A DNA stretch of 64,000 bases from Bacteroidota bacterium (GTDB taxonomy: Bacteria; Bacteroidota; Bacteroidia; Flavobacteriales; Flavobacteriaceae): assembly GCA_027620655.1 (NCBI GenBank), contig JAQCDS010000002.1, positions 1-64,000 on the forward strand. The letters run 5' to 3'. The notes beneath the pieces were generated by a model that saw nothing but the letters and a program-made list of their open reading frames with translations, had not been told where the DNA came from and ran no database searches. The position numbers and the translations under genes are program-made. Positions 9,535 to 20,712 of the stretch are shown one piece after another. How positions within the stretch are numbered: position 1 is the first letter of the stretch; each line of letters begins with the position of its first letter.

Positions 9535-10905
9535 GTGAAAACATCTAAAGAGCATATTCCCTTTGAGATTACAGCAGCTTTGTTGGAAGCGATTGAATTG
9601 GACATCAAGAATAGAAATGATGGACCACTTCAAGAGCAACTCAATGAGTTGCATTATGCCGATATTGCTGAAATTTTAGATGATTTAAATCTTGAACAAG
9701 CGACGTACATTATCAAACTTTTGGATAGTGAAACAACTTCTGATGTTTTGGCAGAGCTTGAAGAAGATGTTCGAGAGAAAGTATTTCAAAATCTTTCAGC
9801 AAAAGAAATAGCTGAGGAGGTAAAGGAACTCGATACTGATGATGCCGCCGATTTATTATCGGAGCTTTCGCCAGAGCGAAAACAAAAAGTTATTGATCAA
9901 ATTGATGATAAGGAACTTGTTGCAGATATCAATGAGCTTTTAGAATATGATGAAAATACTGCTGGTGGTTTGATGGCTAAGGAACTTGTAAAAGTTTATG
10001 AAACTTGGACCGTTGCTGGATGTCTTAGAAAAATTCGAGTACAAGCAAAAGATGTCAAAAGAGTTCACTCTATTTATGTCGTTACCAAAGAAGAAAAACT
10101 CATAGGTCGTCTTTCATTGAAGGATCTTTTGATTGCTAAAAATGAAACTAAAATTAGAGATATCTATATTCCAAAAGTAGATTCTGTTCATGTGAATGAT
10201 GACGATGAAGATGTAGCACGACTCATGGCCAAATACGATTTGGAAGCTGTGCCTGTGGTAGATGACCAAAAAACATTGTTGGGGCGAATTACAATTGATG
10301 ATATTGTTGATGTCATAAAAGAAGAAGCAGAAAAAGATTATCAATTAGCAGCAGGTATTACTCAAGACGTTGATGCAGAGGACAGTATTTTTGCACTCAC
10401 CAAAGCCCGTTTGCCATGGTTGTTTTTGGGGCTTATTGGAGGTGTTGGGGCTGCCGTAATTATGGGAACTTTTGATACCATTATTGAAGATTATCCCCTG
10501 ATTTTATTATTTACCCCACTAATTGCAGCAATGGCTGGGAATGTTGGTGTACAATCTAGCGCTATTATCGTACAAGGTCTGGCCAACGACGACATCAAAG
10601 GAAGTATCAATAATCGTTTAATTAAAGAAATGCTATTAGCAACACTCAATGGCATTGTTTTAGCCCTTTTTCTATTTGCATTTATATGGGCATGGAAACA
10701 AGATGTTCAGACGGCATTGGCGGTATCAGTATCTTTGGTCGCCGTTATTATTGTCGCAGGAATTGTAGGGACGTTTATTCCTTTATTTTTACATAAAAGA
10801 GGTATTGATCCGGCCATTGCTACAGGCCCTTTTATTACCACGAGTAATGATATTTTTGGAATTTTGATATACTTTATCATTGCAAAATTCATATTAAATA
10901 TATAG
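9535..10905 (+). CDS. mgtE: Magnesium transporter MgtE (GTG start)
   Basis: MgtE N domain, tandem CBS domains, C-terminal membrane domain with PLIAAMAGNVGVQSSAI. Confidence 0.95.
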   Translation: MKTSKEHIPFEITAALLEAIELDIKNRNDGPLQEQLNELHYADIAEILDDLNLEQATYIIKLLDSETTSDVLAELEEDVREKVFQNLSAKEIAEEVKELDTDDAADLLSELSPERKQKVIDQIDDKELVADINELLEYDENTAGGLMAKELVKVYETWTVAGCLRKIRVQAKDVKRVHSIYVVTKEEKLIGRLSLKDLLIAKNETKIRDIYIPKVDSVHVNDDDEDVARLMAKYDLEAVPVVDDQKTLLGRITIDDIVDVIKEEAEKDYQLAAGITQDVDAEDSIFALTKARLPWLFLGLIGGVGAAVIMGTFDTIIEDYPLILLFTPLIAAMAGNVGVQSSAIIVQGLANDDIKGSINNRLIKEMLLATLNGIVLALFLFAFIWAWKQDVQTALAVSVSLVAVIIVAGIVGTFIPLFLHKRGIDPAIATGPFITTSNDIFGILIYFIIAKFILNI

Positions 10906-10906
10906 C

Positions 10907-11845
10907 ATGAATATCCTTCATGTGGATACCAACCATCCGTTGCTGATTGAAGAATTGGCAGCTCTTGGGCACACCAACCACGAAGATTTTACAGGCTCAA
11001 AAGCTCAAATTGAAGCCAAAATTGCTAATTACGATGGGCTTGTTATTAGAAGTCGTTTTACCATCGATAAACCATTTTTGGACAAGGCCACAAACCTCAA
11101 ATTTATAGGTCGAGTAGGGGCAGGATTGGAAAATATTGATTTGGACTACGCCACTCAAAAAGGCATTCACTTGATTGCAGCGCCAGAAGGTAACCAAAAT
11201 GCTGTGGGCGAACATGCATTGGGGATGTTATTGTCCTTATTTAACAAACTCAATCAGGCTGATGCAGAAGTTCGACAAGGGCTATGGCAACGCGAAGCCA
11301 ATAGAGGTGTAGAACTGGACGGAAAAACCGTTGGAATTATAGGCTATGGCTATATGGGCAAGGCCTTTGCCAAAAAGCTAAAAGGATTTGACGTTGAGGT
11401 TTTATGTTACGATATTAAAACCAATGTGGGGGACGATAACGCCACACAAGTTGCGCTTAAGGAATTTCAAAATAGAGTAGAGGTTGTTAGCTTGCATACC
11501 CCACAAACTCCACGCACCATTGGAATGATCAATATCGAATTTATCCAACAATTTGCACATCCGTTTTGGCTCATCAATACCGCTCGGGGTAGTGCGGTAG
11601 TCACCAAAGATTTGGTAGCGGCTTTAGAGTCTGGACAAATTTTGGGTGCAGGGTTAGATGTTTTGGAATATGAAAAAAGTTCTTTTGAACACTTATTTTC
11701 TGAGGCTAAAATTCCAAAACCGCTACAAGATTTGATGCAATTTAAACAAGTACTTTTATCGCCACATGTTGCGGGCTGGACGGTAGAAAGCCACCAAAAA
11801 TTAGCCCAAACGATAGTCGATAAAGTCCAAGAGATTTTCCATTAA
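10907..11845 (+). CDS. D-2-hydroxyacid (phosphoglycerate-type) dehydrogenase
   Basis: FIGRVGAGLENIDLDYA, TVGIIGYGYMGKAFAKKL, NTARGSAVV, GAGLDVLEYE. Confidence 0.9.
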   Translation: MNILHVDTNHPLLIEELAALGHTNHEDFTGSKAQIEAKIANYDGLVIRSRFTIDKPFLDKATNLKFIGRVGAGLENIDLDYATQKGIHLIAAPEGNQNAVGEHALGMLLSLFNKLNQADAEVRQGLWQREANRGVELDGKTVGIIGYGYMGKAFAKKLKGFDVEVLCYDIKTNVGDDNATQVALKEFQNRVEVVSLHTPQTPRTIGMINIEFIQQFAHPFWLINTARGSAVVTKDLVAALESGQILGAGLDVLEYEKSSFEHLFSEAKIPKPLQDLMQFKQVLLSPHVAGWTVESHQKLAQTIVDKVQEIFH

Positions 11846-11901
11846 ACAAGATGTCTTAAATTGTTGGGTTTATAAACCTGTAAATGACCAGTTGAAATAA
11901 T

Positions 11902-13719
11902 CTACTCCTCTTCTTCCTCCGCTTTTGGGCCATATTTCCGTTCCAATTCCGCCTGAAATTCTTCCAAAACAGGGCGTACGGTACTATCGGGAAGGTCAGA
12001 AATTCGGATATACATCAGACCATCAACGGCATTATTAAAAAGGGGATCAACATTAAAGGCAATCAGGCGGGCATTTTGTTTGATGTATTTTTTAAGCAAT
12101 ACAGGAAGGCGTAAAGCACCAGGTTCTATTTCATCAATGATTTTATCAAATTTATTCAAATCGGCTTCGGTAGCATCAAACACAAAATCCTTATCGGCAT
12201 CTTTAAGTTTGACTTTAAATTCCTTTTTTGGATGTACATATTGCGCCAAATACGGATCGTAATAATGCGATTTCATAAACTCAATCATCAGCGATTTAGA
12301 GAAATTCGAAAAACGATTACTAATACTAACTCCACCAATAAGGTATTTATGATTGGGGAAGCGCAAAGTGGTATAAACAATCCCTTTCCAAAGTAAAAAG
12401 AGCGGCATGGGTTTTTGTTGGTATTGTTTGATGATAAAAGCACGTCCGAGCTCTATGGATTTGCTCATCATATCGTGCAATTCTGGTTCAAAACGGAATA
12501 AATCCTGTAGATAAAAACCATTGATTCCAAAGGCTTCATAAATTTCTGTTCCAAGCCCCATTCTGTAGGCTCCTGCCAAACATTCTGCTTCGTTGTCCCA
12601 CAAAAACATATGGTGATAATAGCTGTCAAAATGATCTAAGTCTATTGCCTTATTTGTGCCCTCACCAATTTCACGAAACGTAATTTCACGCAGTCGTCCA
12701 ATTTCTCTTAAAATATTGGGGATCGTTGCTGCTGGCGCCAAATACACTTCGTAATTTTTACTCTGTAATAAGCGGAAATTTTTGGCCCGTAAATCGTCCA
12801 CCTCCGAACGCATAATAAGAGGATTTACAGGCGTAATGATTTTCTTTGGTGCTTTATTAATTTTGATGCTACTCGAAATGTTTTTTAGAATTTTCGGATT
12901 TTCAAAGGCATTAGAAAGCATATAGGTTTTTTTGCGAATAAAGTCTGAAAATTCTTCTATAGTTTCGTGTTGTTCTTGGTCTTTTACAGAAATAGGACGT
13001 CCAATACGCACCTTAATCACTCTGTTTTTTTGAGTCAATAATTCCGATGGTAATTTCGCTGTTCTAAGCGTGTCGCTTATTTTGGATAAGCGATAAAATA
13101 AGGGGCTGTTTTTGGCATGAAAATATATGGGGACAATAGGGACTTTTGCCTTTTTGGCCAACTTCATAGCAGCGGCTTCCCATGGTTTGTCCACCAATAA
13201 TTTTCCATCACGATATGTTGAAACTTCCCCAGCTGGGAAAATCCCTAAGGGGTGGCCTTCTTTTAAGTGCAAAAGTGCATTTTTGAAACCTGTTACACTC
13301 GATTTTACATCTTTTCTGTTTTCAAAAGGATTGACAGGCATGATGTAGGGGATAAGGGGTTCAATTTTGTGGAGTAAAAAATTGGCAATAATCTTAAAAT
13401 CACTACGCTGCTCAATCATCAATTTAAGCAACAAAATCCCATCGACACCACCAAGAGGGTGGTTGGAAACGGTAATATAAGCGCCTTCTTTTGGCAAGCG
13501 TTTTAGGTCTTCTTCTGGGATTTCAAAACGGATTTTAAATTCTTTTAAAAGCGCATCTAAAAACTCAAGATTGGAGCGGTGTTTGTTTCTGTTGTAGATT
13601 TTATTAATGGTCGAAATTTTGAGTATTTTTAGAATAATCCATCCCAAAAACCTACCAATAAATCCATATTTATCAAGATTTATGGCTTTTGCAACTTCTT
13701 TGGAGGTAATAATACTCAT
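11902..13719 (-). CDS. Fused PlsC-like acyltransferase + OlsB-like GNAT protein (candidate OlsF-type ornithine-lipid synthase)
   Basis: N-terminal NHPLGGVDGILLLKL (NHx4D) and FPAGEVSTYRDGK acyltransferase motifs; C-terminal hemolysin/OlsB-like region (IGRLREITFREIGEGTNKAIDLDHFDSYYHHMFLWDNEAECLAGAYRMGLG). Confidence 0.75.
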   Translation of the reverse strand: MSIITSKEVAKAINLDKYGFIGRFLGWIILKILKISTINKIYNRNKHRSNLEFLDALLKEFKIRFEIPEEDLKRLPKEGAYITVSNHPLGGVDGILLLKLMIEQRSDFKIIANFLLHKIEPLIPYIMPVNPFENRKDVKSSVTGFKNALLHLKEGHPLGIFPAGEVSTYRDGKLLVDKPWEAAAMKLAKKAKVPIVPIYFHAKNSPLFYRLSKISDTLRTAKLPSELLTQKNRVIKVRIGRPISVKDQEQHETIEEFSDFIRKKTYMLSNAFENPKILKNISSSIKINKAPKKIITPVNPLIMRSEVDDLRAKNFRLLQSKNYEVYLAPAATIPNILREIGRLREITFREIGEGTNKAIDLDHFDSYYHHMFLWDNEAECLAGAYRMGLGTEIYEAFGINGFYLQDLFRFEPELHDMMSKSIELGRAFIIKQYQQKPMPLFLLWKGIVYTTLRFPNHKYLIGGVSISNRFSNFSKSLMIEFMKSHYYDPYLAQYVHPKKEFKVKLKDADKDFVFDATEADLNKFDKIIDEIEPGALRLPVLLKKYIKQNARLIAFNVDPLFNNAVDGLMYIRISDLPDSTVRPVLEEFQAELERKYGPKAEEEEE

Positions 13720-13724
13720 TAGAA

Positions 13725-14978
13725 CTAGGACTTTGTGATTAGTTGAACGGTTTCTGGAGTAATTTGTTTCATCAAGACCGTTTTATTTTTTTCAATTTCA
13801 TCAATAGCTTCCGCATTGTAATGACGAATTGTATAGAGTTTTACATCCAAATCGACTTTTACATCATATTTAGCTTTGAGTTGCAATATGAGTGGTTCTA
13901 GGTGATCATATTTATTTTCCATACAAACAGAAAAGCTAATGGCCGAATTTTGAATCGACCGAACTTTCATTTTATGCAAGTGCAGTAACTTAAAAATATG
14001 ACTGATGTTTTCTTCTACGATATATGAAAAATCTAAAGACGAAACGGAAATCAATATTTGATTATTCCTCAAAATATAACAGGGGACTTTTGGAGAAAGT
14101 TCAAGGGCTTTTCCCACTTTAGTGCCGTTGTTTTTTGGGTTTAAAAAAGATTTTACAAAAAGTTGAATTTCTTTGCGTTGTAGTGGTTGTAATGTTTTTG
14201 GGTGAATCACAGATGCACCATAATACGACAATTCAATGGCTTCTTCGTAGGACAAGGAATGGAGTAAAGTTGCATTTTCAAAATAGCGTGGGTCTGCATT
14301 TAGTACACCTGGGACATCTTTCCAAATTGTAACGCTTTTTGCATTCAGACAATACGCAAAAATAGCTGCCGTGTAATCACTACCTTCGCGGCCAAGTGTT
14401 GTAGTGAAATTGTTGGTATCGCTTCCCAAAAATCCTTGTGTAATGTATAAAATGTTACCATTTACAGCAGAAGAAATTTTAGATTGAGTGGCTTCCCATT
14501 GTACTTTTGCATCACGATAATAGTTGTCTGTTTTTATGAGTTCACGTACATCTAACCAACTGTTTTGAACACCTTTATGGTTGAGGTAGTAACTTACAAT
14601 TGTTGTAGAAACAAGCTCTCCAAAACCTATGGTTTGATCATATACAAAGCTATAATCGGGTGATTTATTACGGCTAAAAAAGTCAGATAGCTCTTGAAAT
14701 AAATTTGAAACCACCTTAAAAACTTCATGTGATTCGTTTTCAAATAAATCCAATAAAATCGCATTATGGTATTTTTTAACATCTTGAATACTACTTTGCA
14801 ATTGGTGTTTGGAATTAAAATAATGATCAATGACTTTTTCCATGGCATTGGTTGTTTTTCCCATCGCCGAAATAACAATCAGAGTTTTTTTGGTCCCCAC
14901 AACATTGAGTACCTTTTCCAGATTTCGAACACCATCTGCATCTTTTACAGAGGCGCCTCCAAACTTTAAGATTTGCAT
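13725..14978 (-). CDS. Aspartate kinase
   Basis: MQILKFGGASVKDADGVRN, TLGREGSDYTAAIFA, VWKDVPGVLNADPR. Confidence 0.92.
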   Translation of the reverse strand: MQILKFGGASVKDADGVRNLEKVLNVVGTKKTLIVISAMGKTTNAMEKVIDHYFNSKHQLQSSIQDVKKYHNAILLDLFENESHEVFKVVSNLFQELSDFFSRNKSPDYSFVYDQTIGFGELVSTTIVSYYLNHKGVQNSWLDVRELIKTDNYYRDAKVQWEATQSKISSAVNGNILYITQGFLGSDTNNFTTTLGREGSDYTAAIFAYCLNAKSVTIWKDVPGVLNADPRYFENATLLHSLSYEEAIELSYYGASVIHPKTLQPLQRKEIQLFVKSFLNPKNNGTKVGKALELSPKVPCYILRNNQILISVSSLDFSYIVEENISHIFKLLHLHKMKVRSIQNSAISFSVCMENKYDHLEPLILQLKAKYDVKVDLDVKLYTIRHYNAEAIDEIEKNKTVLMKQITPETVQLITKS

Positions 14979-15460
14979 GCGTCTAATTTAGCTAAATAGT
15001 TTTTAATCCCTTCTTCATTCAAATGCACCACATCCCAATCGCGTTTGACATCTGCACCCTTGTGCTCATAAAACTCAATGGCTGGAGTGTTCCAATCCAA
15101 CACATCCCAACTGACACGTTTCACTCCAAGTTTACCTGCAAATTTTATCACTTCGTCCAAAAGTGCCGAACCAATTCCGTGACCCCGCATACTTTCTGAA
15201 ACAATCAAATCTTCGAGGTGCAAAACGATGCCTTTCCATGTTGAAAATCTGGTATAGACAAGCGCAATACCAATAATCTTTTGTTCTACCTCTGCCACAA
15301 AACAATTAAATTCTGAAGTTGTACCAAAGCCATGTTGAACAAGATCCTCTACGCTAATTTCAACAGCTTCAGGTTCTTTTTCATAAATGGCAAGTTCAAC
15401 AATTAGGTCCAAAACCTTGGACATGTCTGCTTTTTTTGCTTTCCGGATGATGTATTCCAT
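14966..15460 (-). CDS. GNAT family N-acetyltransferase
   Basis: Start at MEYIIRKAKKADMSKVLDL; VSESMRGHGIGSALLDEVIKFA acetyl-CoA motif, WNTPAIEFYEHKGA; the ORF extension to 15625 is not needed. Confidence 0.88.
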   Translation of the reverse strand: MEYIIRKAKKADMSKVLDLIVELAIYEKEPEAVEISVEDLVQHGFGTTSEFNCFVAEVEQKIIGIALVYTRFSTWKGIVLHLEDLIVSESMRGHGIGSALLDEVIKFAGKLGVKRVSWDVLDWNTPAIEFYEHKGADVKRDWDVVHLNEEGIKNYLAKLDACKS

Positions 15461-15580
15461 AGAATTATATTCTGTGGGGTCAAAGATACTCAAATGGCTT
15501 TTATTTTTCAGAAATAAAATCATTACGAAAACGTTGTAGTTGAACAAAAATATTAGATATTTGCAGTAAATTTTCTTCAG

Positions 15581-16588
15581 ATGTCTCAAAAAAATCAAAC
15601 ACTCGGTGAATTTATCATCGAACACCAGTCTTCATTTAAGTATTCATCAGGAGAGTTATCTCGACTTATAAATTCTATTCGTTTGGCTGCAAAAGTGGTT
15701 AATTACGAAGTCAATAAAGCAGGCCTCGTTGATATCTTAGGCGCTGCAGGAGATACAAATGTTCAAGGAGAAAGTCAACAAAAATTGGATGTATATGCCA
15801 ATGATAAATTCATTCAAATGCTAACCAATCGCAATATTGTTTGCGGTATAGCTAGTGAAGAAGAAGACCATTTTATTGCTATAAATAGTAATGATAAAAA
15901 TCATCAAAATAAGTACATAGTATTAATTGATCCTTTGGATGGTTCGTCCAATATAGATGTTAATGTTTCTGTAGGAACTATTTTTTCGGTGTATCGTCGT
16001 GTTACGGATGTAGGAACACCAGTATCCCTCGATGATTTTCTTCAAAAAGGGAGTGAGCAAGTTGCAGCAGGTTATATTATATATGGCACATCTACAATGC
16101 TGGTGTATACCACTGGCGATGGCGTTAATGGATTCACGTTAAATCCAGCCATTGGAACTTTTTATTTGTCACATCCCAATATGCAATTTCCAAAAAATGG
16201 AAAGATTTATTCTGTAAATGAGGGAAATTATATTCATTTTCCACAAGGGATAAAAGATTATATAAAATATTGTCAAATGGAAGAGGGCGATCGACCATAT
16301 ACCTCGCGATATATAGGGTCTTTAGTGTCTGATTTTCATAGAAATATGATTAAAGGGGGCATATATTTATATCCAAAAAGTTCCAAAACCTCTGAAGGTA
16401 AGCTTAGGCTATTGTACGAATGTAATCCCATGGCTTTTTTGGCAGAACAAGCCAATGGTAAAGCTACAAATGGAGTCCAACGTATTTTAGACATTCAACC
16501 CACCGAACTTCACCAACGTGTTCCATTTATTTGTGGCAGTACAAATATGGTTGAAGATGTAGAAGCTTTTATAAAAGCGACTCAATAA
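15581..16588 (+). CDS. fbp: Class 1 fructose-1,6-bisphosphatase
   Basis: [49 protein letters not shown]. Confidence 0.96.
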   Translation: MSQKNQTLGEFIIEHQSSFKYSSGELSRLINSIRLAAKVVNYEVNKAGLVDILGAAGDTNVQGESQQKLDVYANDKFIQMLTNRNIVCGIASEEEDHFIAINSNDKNHQNKYIVLIDPLDGSSNIDVNVSVGTIFSVYRRVTDVGTPVSLDDFLQKGSEQVAAGYIIYGTSTMLVYTTGDGVNGFTLNPAIGTFYLSHPNMQFPKNGKIYSVNEGNYIHFPQGIKDYIKYCQMEEGDRPYTSRYIGSLVSDFHRNMIKGGIYLYPKSSKTSEGKLRLLYECNPMAFLAEQANGKATNGVQRILDIQPTELHQRVPFICGSTNMVEDVEAFIKATQ

Positions 16589-16649
16589 TTTTTTCTTTAT
16601 CTGCTTAGTCAAAAATAAGGTTGTAACTTTACAGCAAATTTTAAAAGGA

Positions 16650-17531
16650 ATGCACAAGGCAGGTTTTGTCAATATTATAGGAAATCCAAACGTTGGGAAA
16701 TCAACTCTAATGAATGCTTTTGTGGGAGAACAGCTGTCTATCATCACTTCAAAAGCGCAAACAACACGCCATAGAATTTTAGGGATTGTTAATGGCGATG
16801 ATTTTCAAGTGGTACTTTCGGATACACCAGGAATTATAAAGCCTGCATATGAGTTACAAACTTCTATGATGCACTTTGTGAAGTCTGCTTTTGAAGATGC
16901 TGATATTTTGATTTATATGGTTGAAATTGGAGAAAAATCATTAAAAGATGATGCCTTTTTTCATAGAATTACTTCAACAAAAACACCTGTAATTTTATTG
17001 ATCAACAAAATAGATGCTTCGGACCAAGAAATGCTTGAGACACAAGCAGAATTTTGGCAACAAAAAGTACCTAATGCTGAGTTTTATCCTATTTCTGCTC
17101 TCACAGGGTTCAATGTAAAAAATGTTTTTGATCGCATTATAGAGCTCTTGCCAGAATCTCCACCTTTTTACCCAAAAGATCAATTAACCGATAAGCCAGA
17201 GCGCTTTTTTGTGAATGAAAAAATTCGAGAAAAAATCTTAATGCATTACAAAAAAGAGATTCCATATGCTGTTGAAGTCGATACTGAAGAGTTTTTTGAA
17301 GAAGAAAAAATCATTCGTATGCGTTCTGTAATCATGGTCGAACGAGAAACTCAAAAAGGAATTCTAATAGGCCACAAAGGGAAAGCCCTAAAACGTGTGG
17401 GCAGCGAAGCTCGAAAGGATTTAGAACAATTCTTTGGCAAACAAGTTCACCTAGAATTGTATGTAAAAGTCAATAAAAACTGGCGTTCAAATTCCAGACA
17501 ATTGAAACGTTTTGGTTACGACCAGTCATAA
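16650..17531 (+). CDS. era: GTPase Era
   Basis: GNPNVGKSTLMN, DTPGI, NKID, C-terminal KH domain (IGHKGKALKRVGSEARKDLE). Confidence 0.95.
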   Translation: MHKAGFVNIIGNPNVGKSTLMNAFVGEQLSIITSKAQTTRHRILGIVNGDDFQVVLSDTPGIIKPAYELQTSMMHFVKSAFEDADILIYMVEIGEKSLKDDAFFHRITSTKTPVILLINKIDASDQEMLETQAEFWQQKVPNAEFYPISALTGFNVKNVFDRIIELLPESPPFYPKDQLTDKPERFFVNEKIREKILMHYKKEIPYAVEVDTEEFFEEEKIIRMRSVIMVERETQKGILIGHKGKALKRVGSEARKDLEQFFGKQVHLELYVKVNKNWRSNSRQLKRFGYDQS

Positions 17532-17540
17532 AACTTTCTA

Positions 17541-18044
17541 TCATTTTTTGGAGTTCTTAGAAATCACTTCTTGCACAAATTGATACAAAATATTCATTTG
17601 TTCTTTTCCTTTTTCTTTTCCAATTTGACCACCAAAATAGAATAAAATCCAAATAATTACCATTGCAATCATTAGTAGTATTGGCAGTAGGGTTGACGCA
17701 TTTAAAGAGTGATTGGCATAGGCCCAAACACCACACCCTATAAAAACTCCAGCGACAAGAAAATGCAAAAACATAAACATAGTCCATACCACTGGATTTG
17801 GACCAAATAAGCCTTTTATAGTCGATGATGTTCCTTCCTCCAAGACTTCAAGATGTAATTGTGGTGACCAAAAATGCTGTTTTTCTTTAGTGATTTTTAA
17901 AAATATATGAGGTTCTATTACAGAGACGTGGATGCTACTGTTCTTTTTAGTATTTGATTTGAAATGTTCTAATACAATTTTCGCCTCTTGATTTAGCATG
18001 ATCGAAAATCGAGGTCTTAAGACGATGTCATTATTTAAATTCAT
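17541..18044 (-). CDS. Conserved hypothetical membrane protein
   Basis: 167-aa ORF with two hydrophobic segments; converges on era. Confidence 0.7.
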   Translation of the reverse strand: MNLNNDIVLRPRFSIMLNQEAKIVLEHFKSNTKKNSSIHVSVIEPHIFLKITKEKQHFWSPQLHLEVLEEGTSSTIKGLFGPNPVVWTMFMFLHFLVAGVFIGCGVWAYANHSLNASTLLPILLMIAMVIIWILFYFGGQIGKEKGKEQMNILYQFVQEVISKNSKK

Positions 18045-18121
18045 AAGTGTAGATTTGATTTTTAAATATAATAAAACCTTTTTAAACTCATGTTTTCATC
18101 ATTTTACTTAGCGATATTTCC

Positions 18122-18129
18122 TATTTTTG
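18122..18129 (+). promoter_or_regulatory. Putative -7 element TATTTTTG for der
   Basis: TAnnTTTGCA 20 nt upstream of the ATG. Confidence 0.5.
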
Positions 18130-18148
18130 CAGCAATTCTAAACATCTG

Positions 18149-19453
18149 ATGGGAAATATTGTAGCTATTGTAGGTCGTCCAAACGTTGGTAAATCCACAT
18201 TTTTTAATCGATTGATTCAACGGCGAGAGGCTATTGTCGATGCCGTTAGTGGTGTAACACGCGATAGACATTATGGTAAAAGTGACTGGAATGGAAAAGA
18301 ATTTTCTGTCATTGATACTGGAGGTTATGTTGTTGGAAGTGATGATATTTTTGAAGCAGAAATCGACAAACAGGTCGAATTGGCCATAGACGAAGCAGAT
18401 GCCATTATTTTTATGGTTGATGTTGAAACGGGTGTAACAGGTATGGACGAAGATGTTGCTAAACTTTTGAGAAAAATAAAAAAACCTGTTTTTCTGGTCG
18501 TTAACAAAGTAGACAATGCTAAACGTGCACAAGATGCCGTAGAGTTTTATGCATTGGGTCTAGGCGATTATTACACTATTGCAAGTATAAATGGAAGTGG
18601 TACTGGAGATTTACTTGATGCTTTGGTAGATGCACTCCCTCAAGATAAAGAAAATGACGAACCAGAATTGCCTCGTTTTGCTGTTGTAGGTCGACCAAAT
18701 GCAGGAAAATCTTCATTCATCAATGCATTAATTGGAGCAGATCGATATATTGTTACTGATATAGCAGGAACTACACGTGATGCAATAGAGACTAAGTACA
18801 ATCGTTTTGGATTTGATTTTAATTTGGTAGATACGGCTGGAATTCGCCGCAAGTCAAAAGTCAAAGAAGATTTAGAATTTTATTCTGTAATGCGAAGTGT
18901 CCGTGCCATAGAAAACGCCGATGTTTGTTTGTTGGTCTGCGATGCACAACGCGGATTTGACGGTCAAGTACAAAATATATTTTGGTTGGCACAACGCAAC
19001 AATAAAGGCATTGTGATTTTGGTAAACAAATGGGATTTGGTAGAAAAAGATACCAAAACCACCAAAGCCTTTGAAACTCATATTAGAAAACAAATAGAAC
19101 CTTTTACAGACGTTCCAATTGTTTTTATTTCGGCACTTACCAAACAACGTATTTTTAAAGCGATTGAGACCGCTGTTGAGGTCTATAAAAACAGGTCAAA
19201 ACGTATCAAAACAAGTGTTTTAAATGAAGATTTGTTGCCAATAATAGAACACAATCCACCACCAGCTTTAAAAGGGAAGTATGTTAAAATAAAATACATC
19301 ATGCAGTTGCCAACGCCTCAACCACAGTTTGCATTTTTTTGTAATTTACCTCAATATGTTAAAGAACCCTACAAGCGTTTTTTAGAAAATAAATTACGTT
19401 CATTATATGATTTTTCAGGTGTACCAGTGACTATTTTTATGCGAAAAAAGTAG
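18149..19453 (+). CDS. der: Ribosome biogenesis GTPase Der
   Basis: Two tandem G domains ([24 protein letters not shown]) plus KH-like C terminus. Confidence 0.96.
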   Translation: MGNIVAIVGRPNVGKSTFFNRLIQRREAIVDAVSGVTRDRHYGKSDWNGKEFSVIDTGGYVVGSDDIFEAEIDKQVELAIDEADAIIFMVDVETGVTGMDEDVAKLLRKIKKPVFLVVNKVDNAKRAQDAVEFYALGLGDYYTIASINGSGTGDLLDALVDALPQDKENDEPELPRFAVVGRPNAGKSSFINALIGADRYIVTDIAGTTRDAIETKYNRFGFDFNLVDTAGIRRKSKVKEDLEFYSVMRSVRAIENADVCLLVCDAQRGFDGQVQNIFWLAQRNNKGIVILVNKWDLVEKDTKTTKAFETHIRKQIEPFTDVPIVFISALTKQRIFKAIETAVEVYKNRSKRIKTSVLNEDLLPIIEHNPPPALKGKYVKIKYIMQLPTPQPQFAFFCNLPQYVKEPYKRFLENKLRSLYDFSGVPVTIFMRKK

Positions 19454-19455
19454 GT

Positions 19456-20259
19456 TTACCAACCTCCAGAAGCGCCTCCGCCTCCAAAGCCACCACCACC
19501 AAAGCCGCCGCCAAAACCGCCACCACCAAAACTTCCGCCGCCTCCAAATAGACCGCCTTTAGATGAGCTTTTGTGGTAGCTTCCTCGCCCCATATTACTC
19601 AAAAGGATAGCGTCCAAAATACTCGTACGAGGGACACGGTTTCCTTTGTTGTTGCCATCATCTCGTTTGGATAATGCTGCAATAAAAATGATAAAAATAA
19701 CGATTAAGAACAGTATGAGTCCAAATGGAATATCGGATTCGTTTTGTTTTGGAGTTGCTTTATATACCCCTGTTAAAACTTCAAAAATAGCATCTGACCC
19801 AGCATTTAAGCCTTTTGCATATTGATTTTTTTTGAAATATGGAATGATGTGTTCCTGGATAATTCGACTACACATTTTGTCGGTGAGAAGATGCTCTACA
19901 CCATATCCCGTACTGATATTTATTTTTCGGTCATTTTTAGCCAAAAGAATAAAAACACCATTGTCTTTATTTTTTTGACCAATAACCCAATTATGCGCCC
20001 AGTTTGTAGCCAAATAATTGATATATTCTCCCTCTGTTGAATTGATGGTGGCCACAACAATTTGTGTGGATGTACTATCGGTATACCTGATGAGCTTTTG
20101 TTCTAAAGCTTTAGATTCATTTGGTGTTAAAAGGTCTATATAGTCATAAACACTTGTTTGAACGTTTGGTTTTGGAGGAATTTCAAATTGTGCTTTACAA
20201 TTTTGTCCGACAAAAAGAAAGACAAAAAGAAATGAGAGGTATCTTAATTTAATACTCAT
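19456..20259 (-). CDS. TPM-domain (YgcG-type) membrane protein with Gly-rich tail
   Basis: VYDYIDLLTPNESKALEQKLIRYTDSTSTQIVVATI...; C-terminal TM and GGGGSFGGGGFGGGF tail. Confidence 0.88.
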   Translation of the reverse strand: MSIKLRYLSFLFVFLFVGQNCKAQFEIPPKPNVQTSVYDYIDLLTPNESKALEQKLIRYTDSTSTQIVVATINSTEGEYINYLATNWAHNWVIGQKNKDNGVFILLAKNDRKINISTGYGVEHLLTDKMCSRIIQEHIIPYFKKNQYAKGLNAGSDAIFEVLTGVYKATPKQNESDIPFGLILFLIVIFIIFIAALSKRDDGNNKGNRVPRTSILDAILLSNMGRGSYHKSSSKGGLFGGGGSFGGGGFGGGFGGGGFGGGGASGGW

Positions 20260-20703
20260 CTATACTTCGCCTTTTGAAACTTCATTTGACAACTCATCTT
20301 TATCATTCGTTTCCCAAGGGAAGAATTTTTCTAGAGCTCCACTAGCACTTTTTATACCTTCCACAATTCCTGTTTTGAATGCTCCAGTTTCAAAATGCTT
20401 TTGCATCACATCACGTGTTTTATTCCAAAAATTGCTATCGACTTTCCTATCAATTCCCTTATCGCCATAGATGCCAAATTTTTTATTTTCAATAGCAATA
20501 TAAATCAATACGCCATTTTCTAATTTAGTATTGTCCATTTTTAAGGCATGAAAAACATATTTTGCTCGACTATCAATAGCTTCTGAGGTACTTCGTTCCA
20601 AATGCACACGAATTTCTCCAGAAGTATTTTTTTCAGCCATACGAATAGCCGAAACAATTTCTTGTTCTTCGTCTGTAGTAAGAAAATTTTCTAAGGAATT
20701 CAC
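20260..20703 (-). CDS. TPM-domain protein
   Basis: EIVSAIRMAEKNTSGEIRVHLE..., VLIYIAIENKKFGIYGDKGID. Confidence 0.85.
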   Translation of the reverse strand: MNSLENFLTTDEEQEIVSAIRMAEKNTSGEIRVHLERSTSEAIDSRAKYVFHALKMDNTKLENGVLIYIAIENKKFGIYGDKGIDRKVDSNFWNKTRDVMQKHFETGAFKTGIVEGIKSASGALEKFFPWETNDKDELSNEVSKGEV

Positions 20704-20712
20704 AAATTCGTT

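Noticed and set aside
11860-11885. GGTTTATAAACC palindrome between convergent genes
   Set aside because: Short, AT-rich and without a T-run; not convincing as a terminator or operator
19456-19600. GC-rich repetitive stretch (possible tandem repeat or minisatellite)
   Set aside because: Explained by the Gly-rich tail (GGGGFGGGF) usual for YgcG-type TPM proteins
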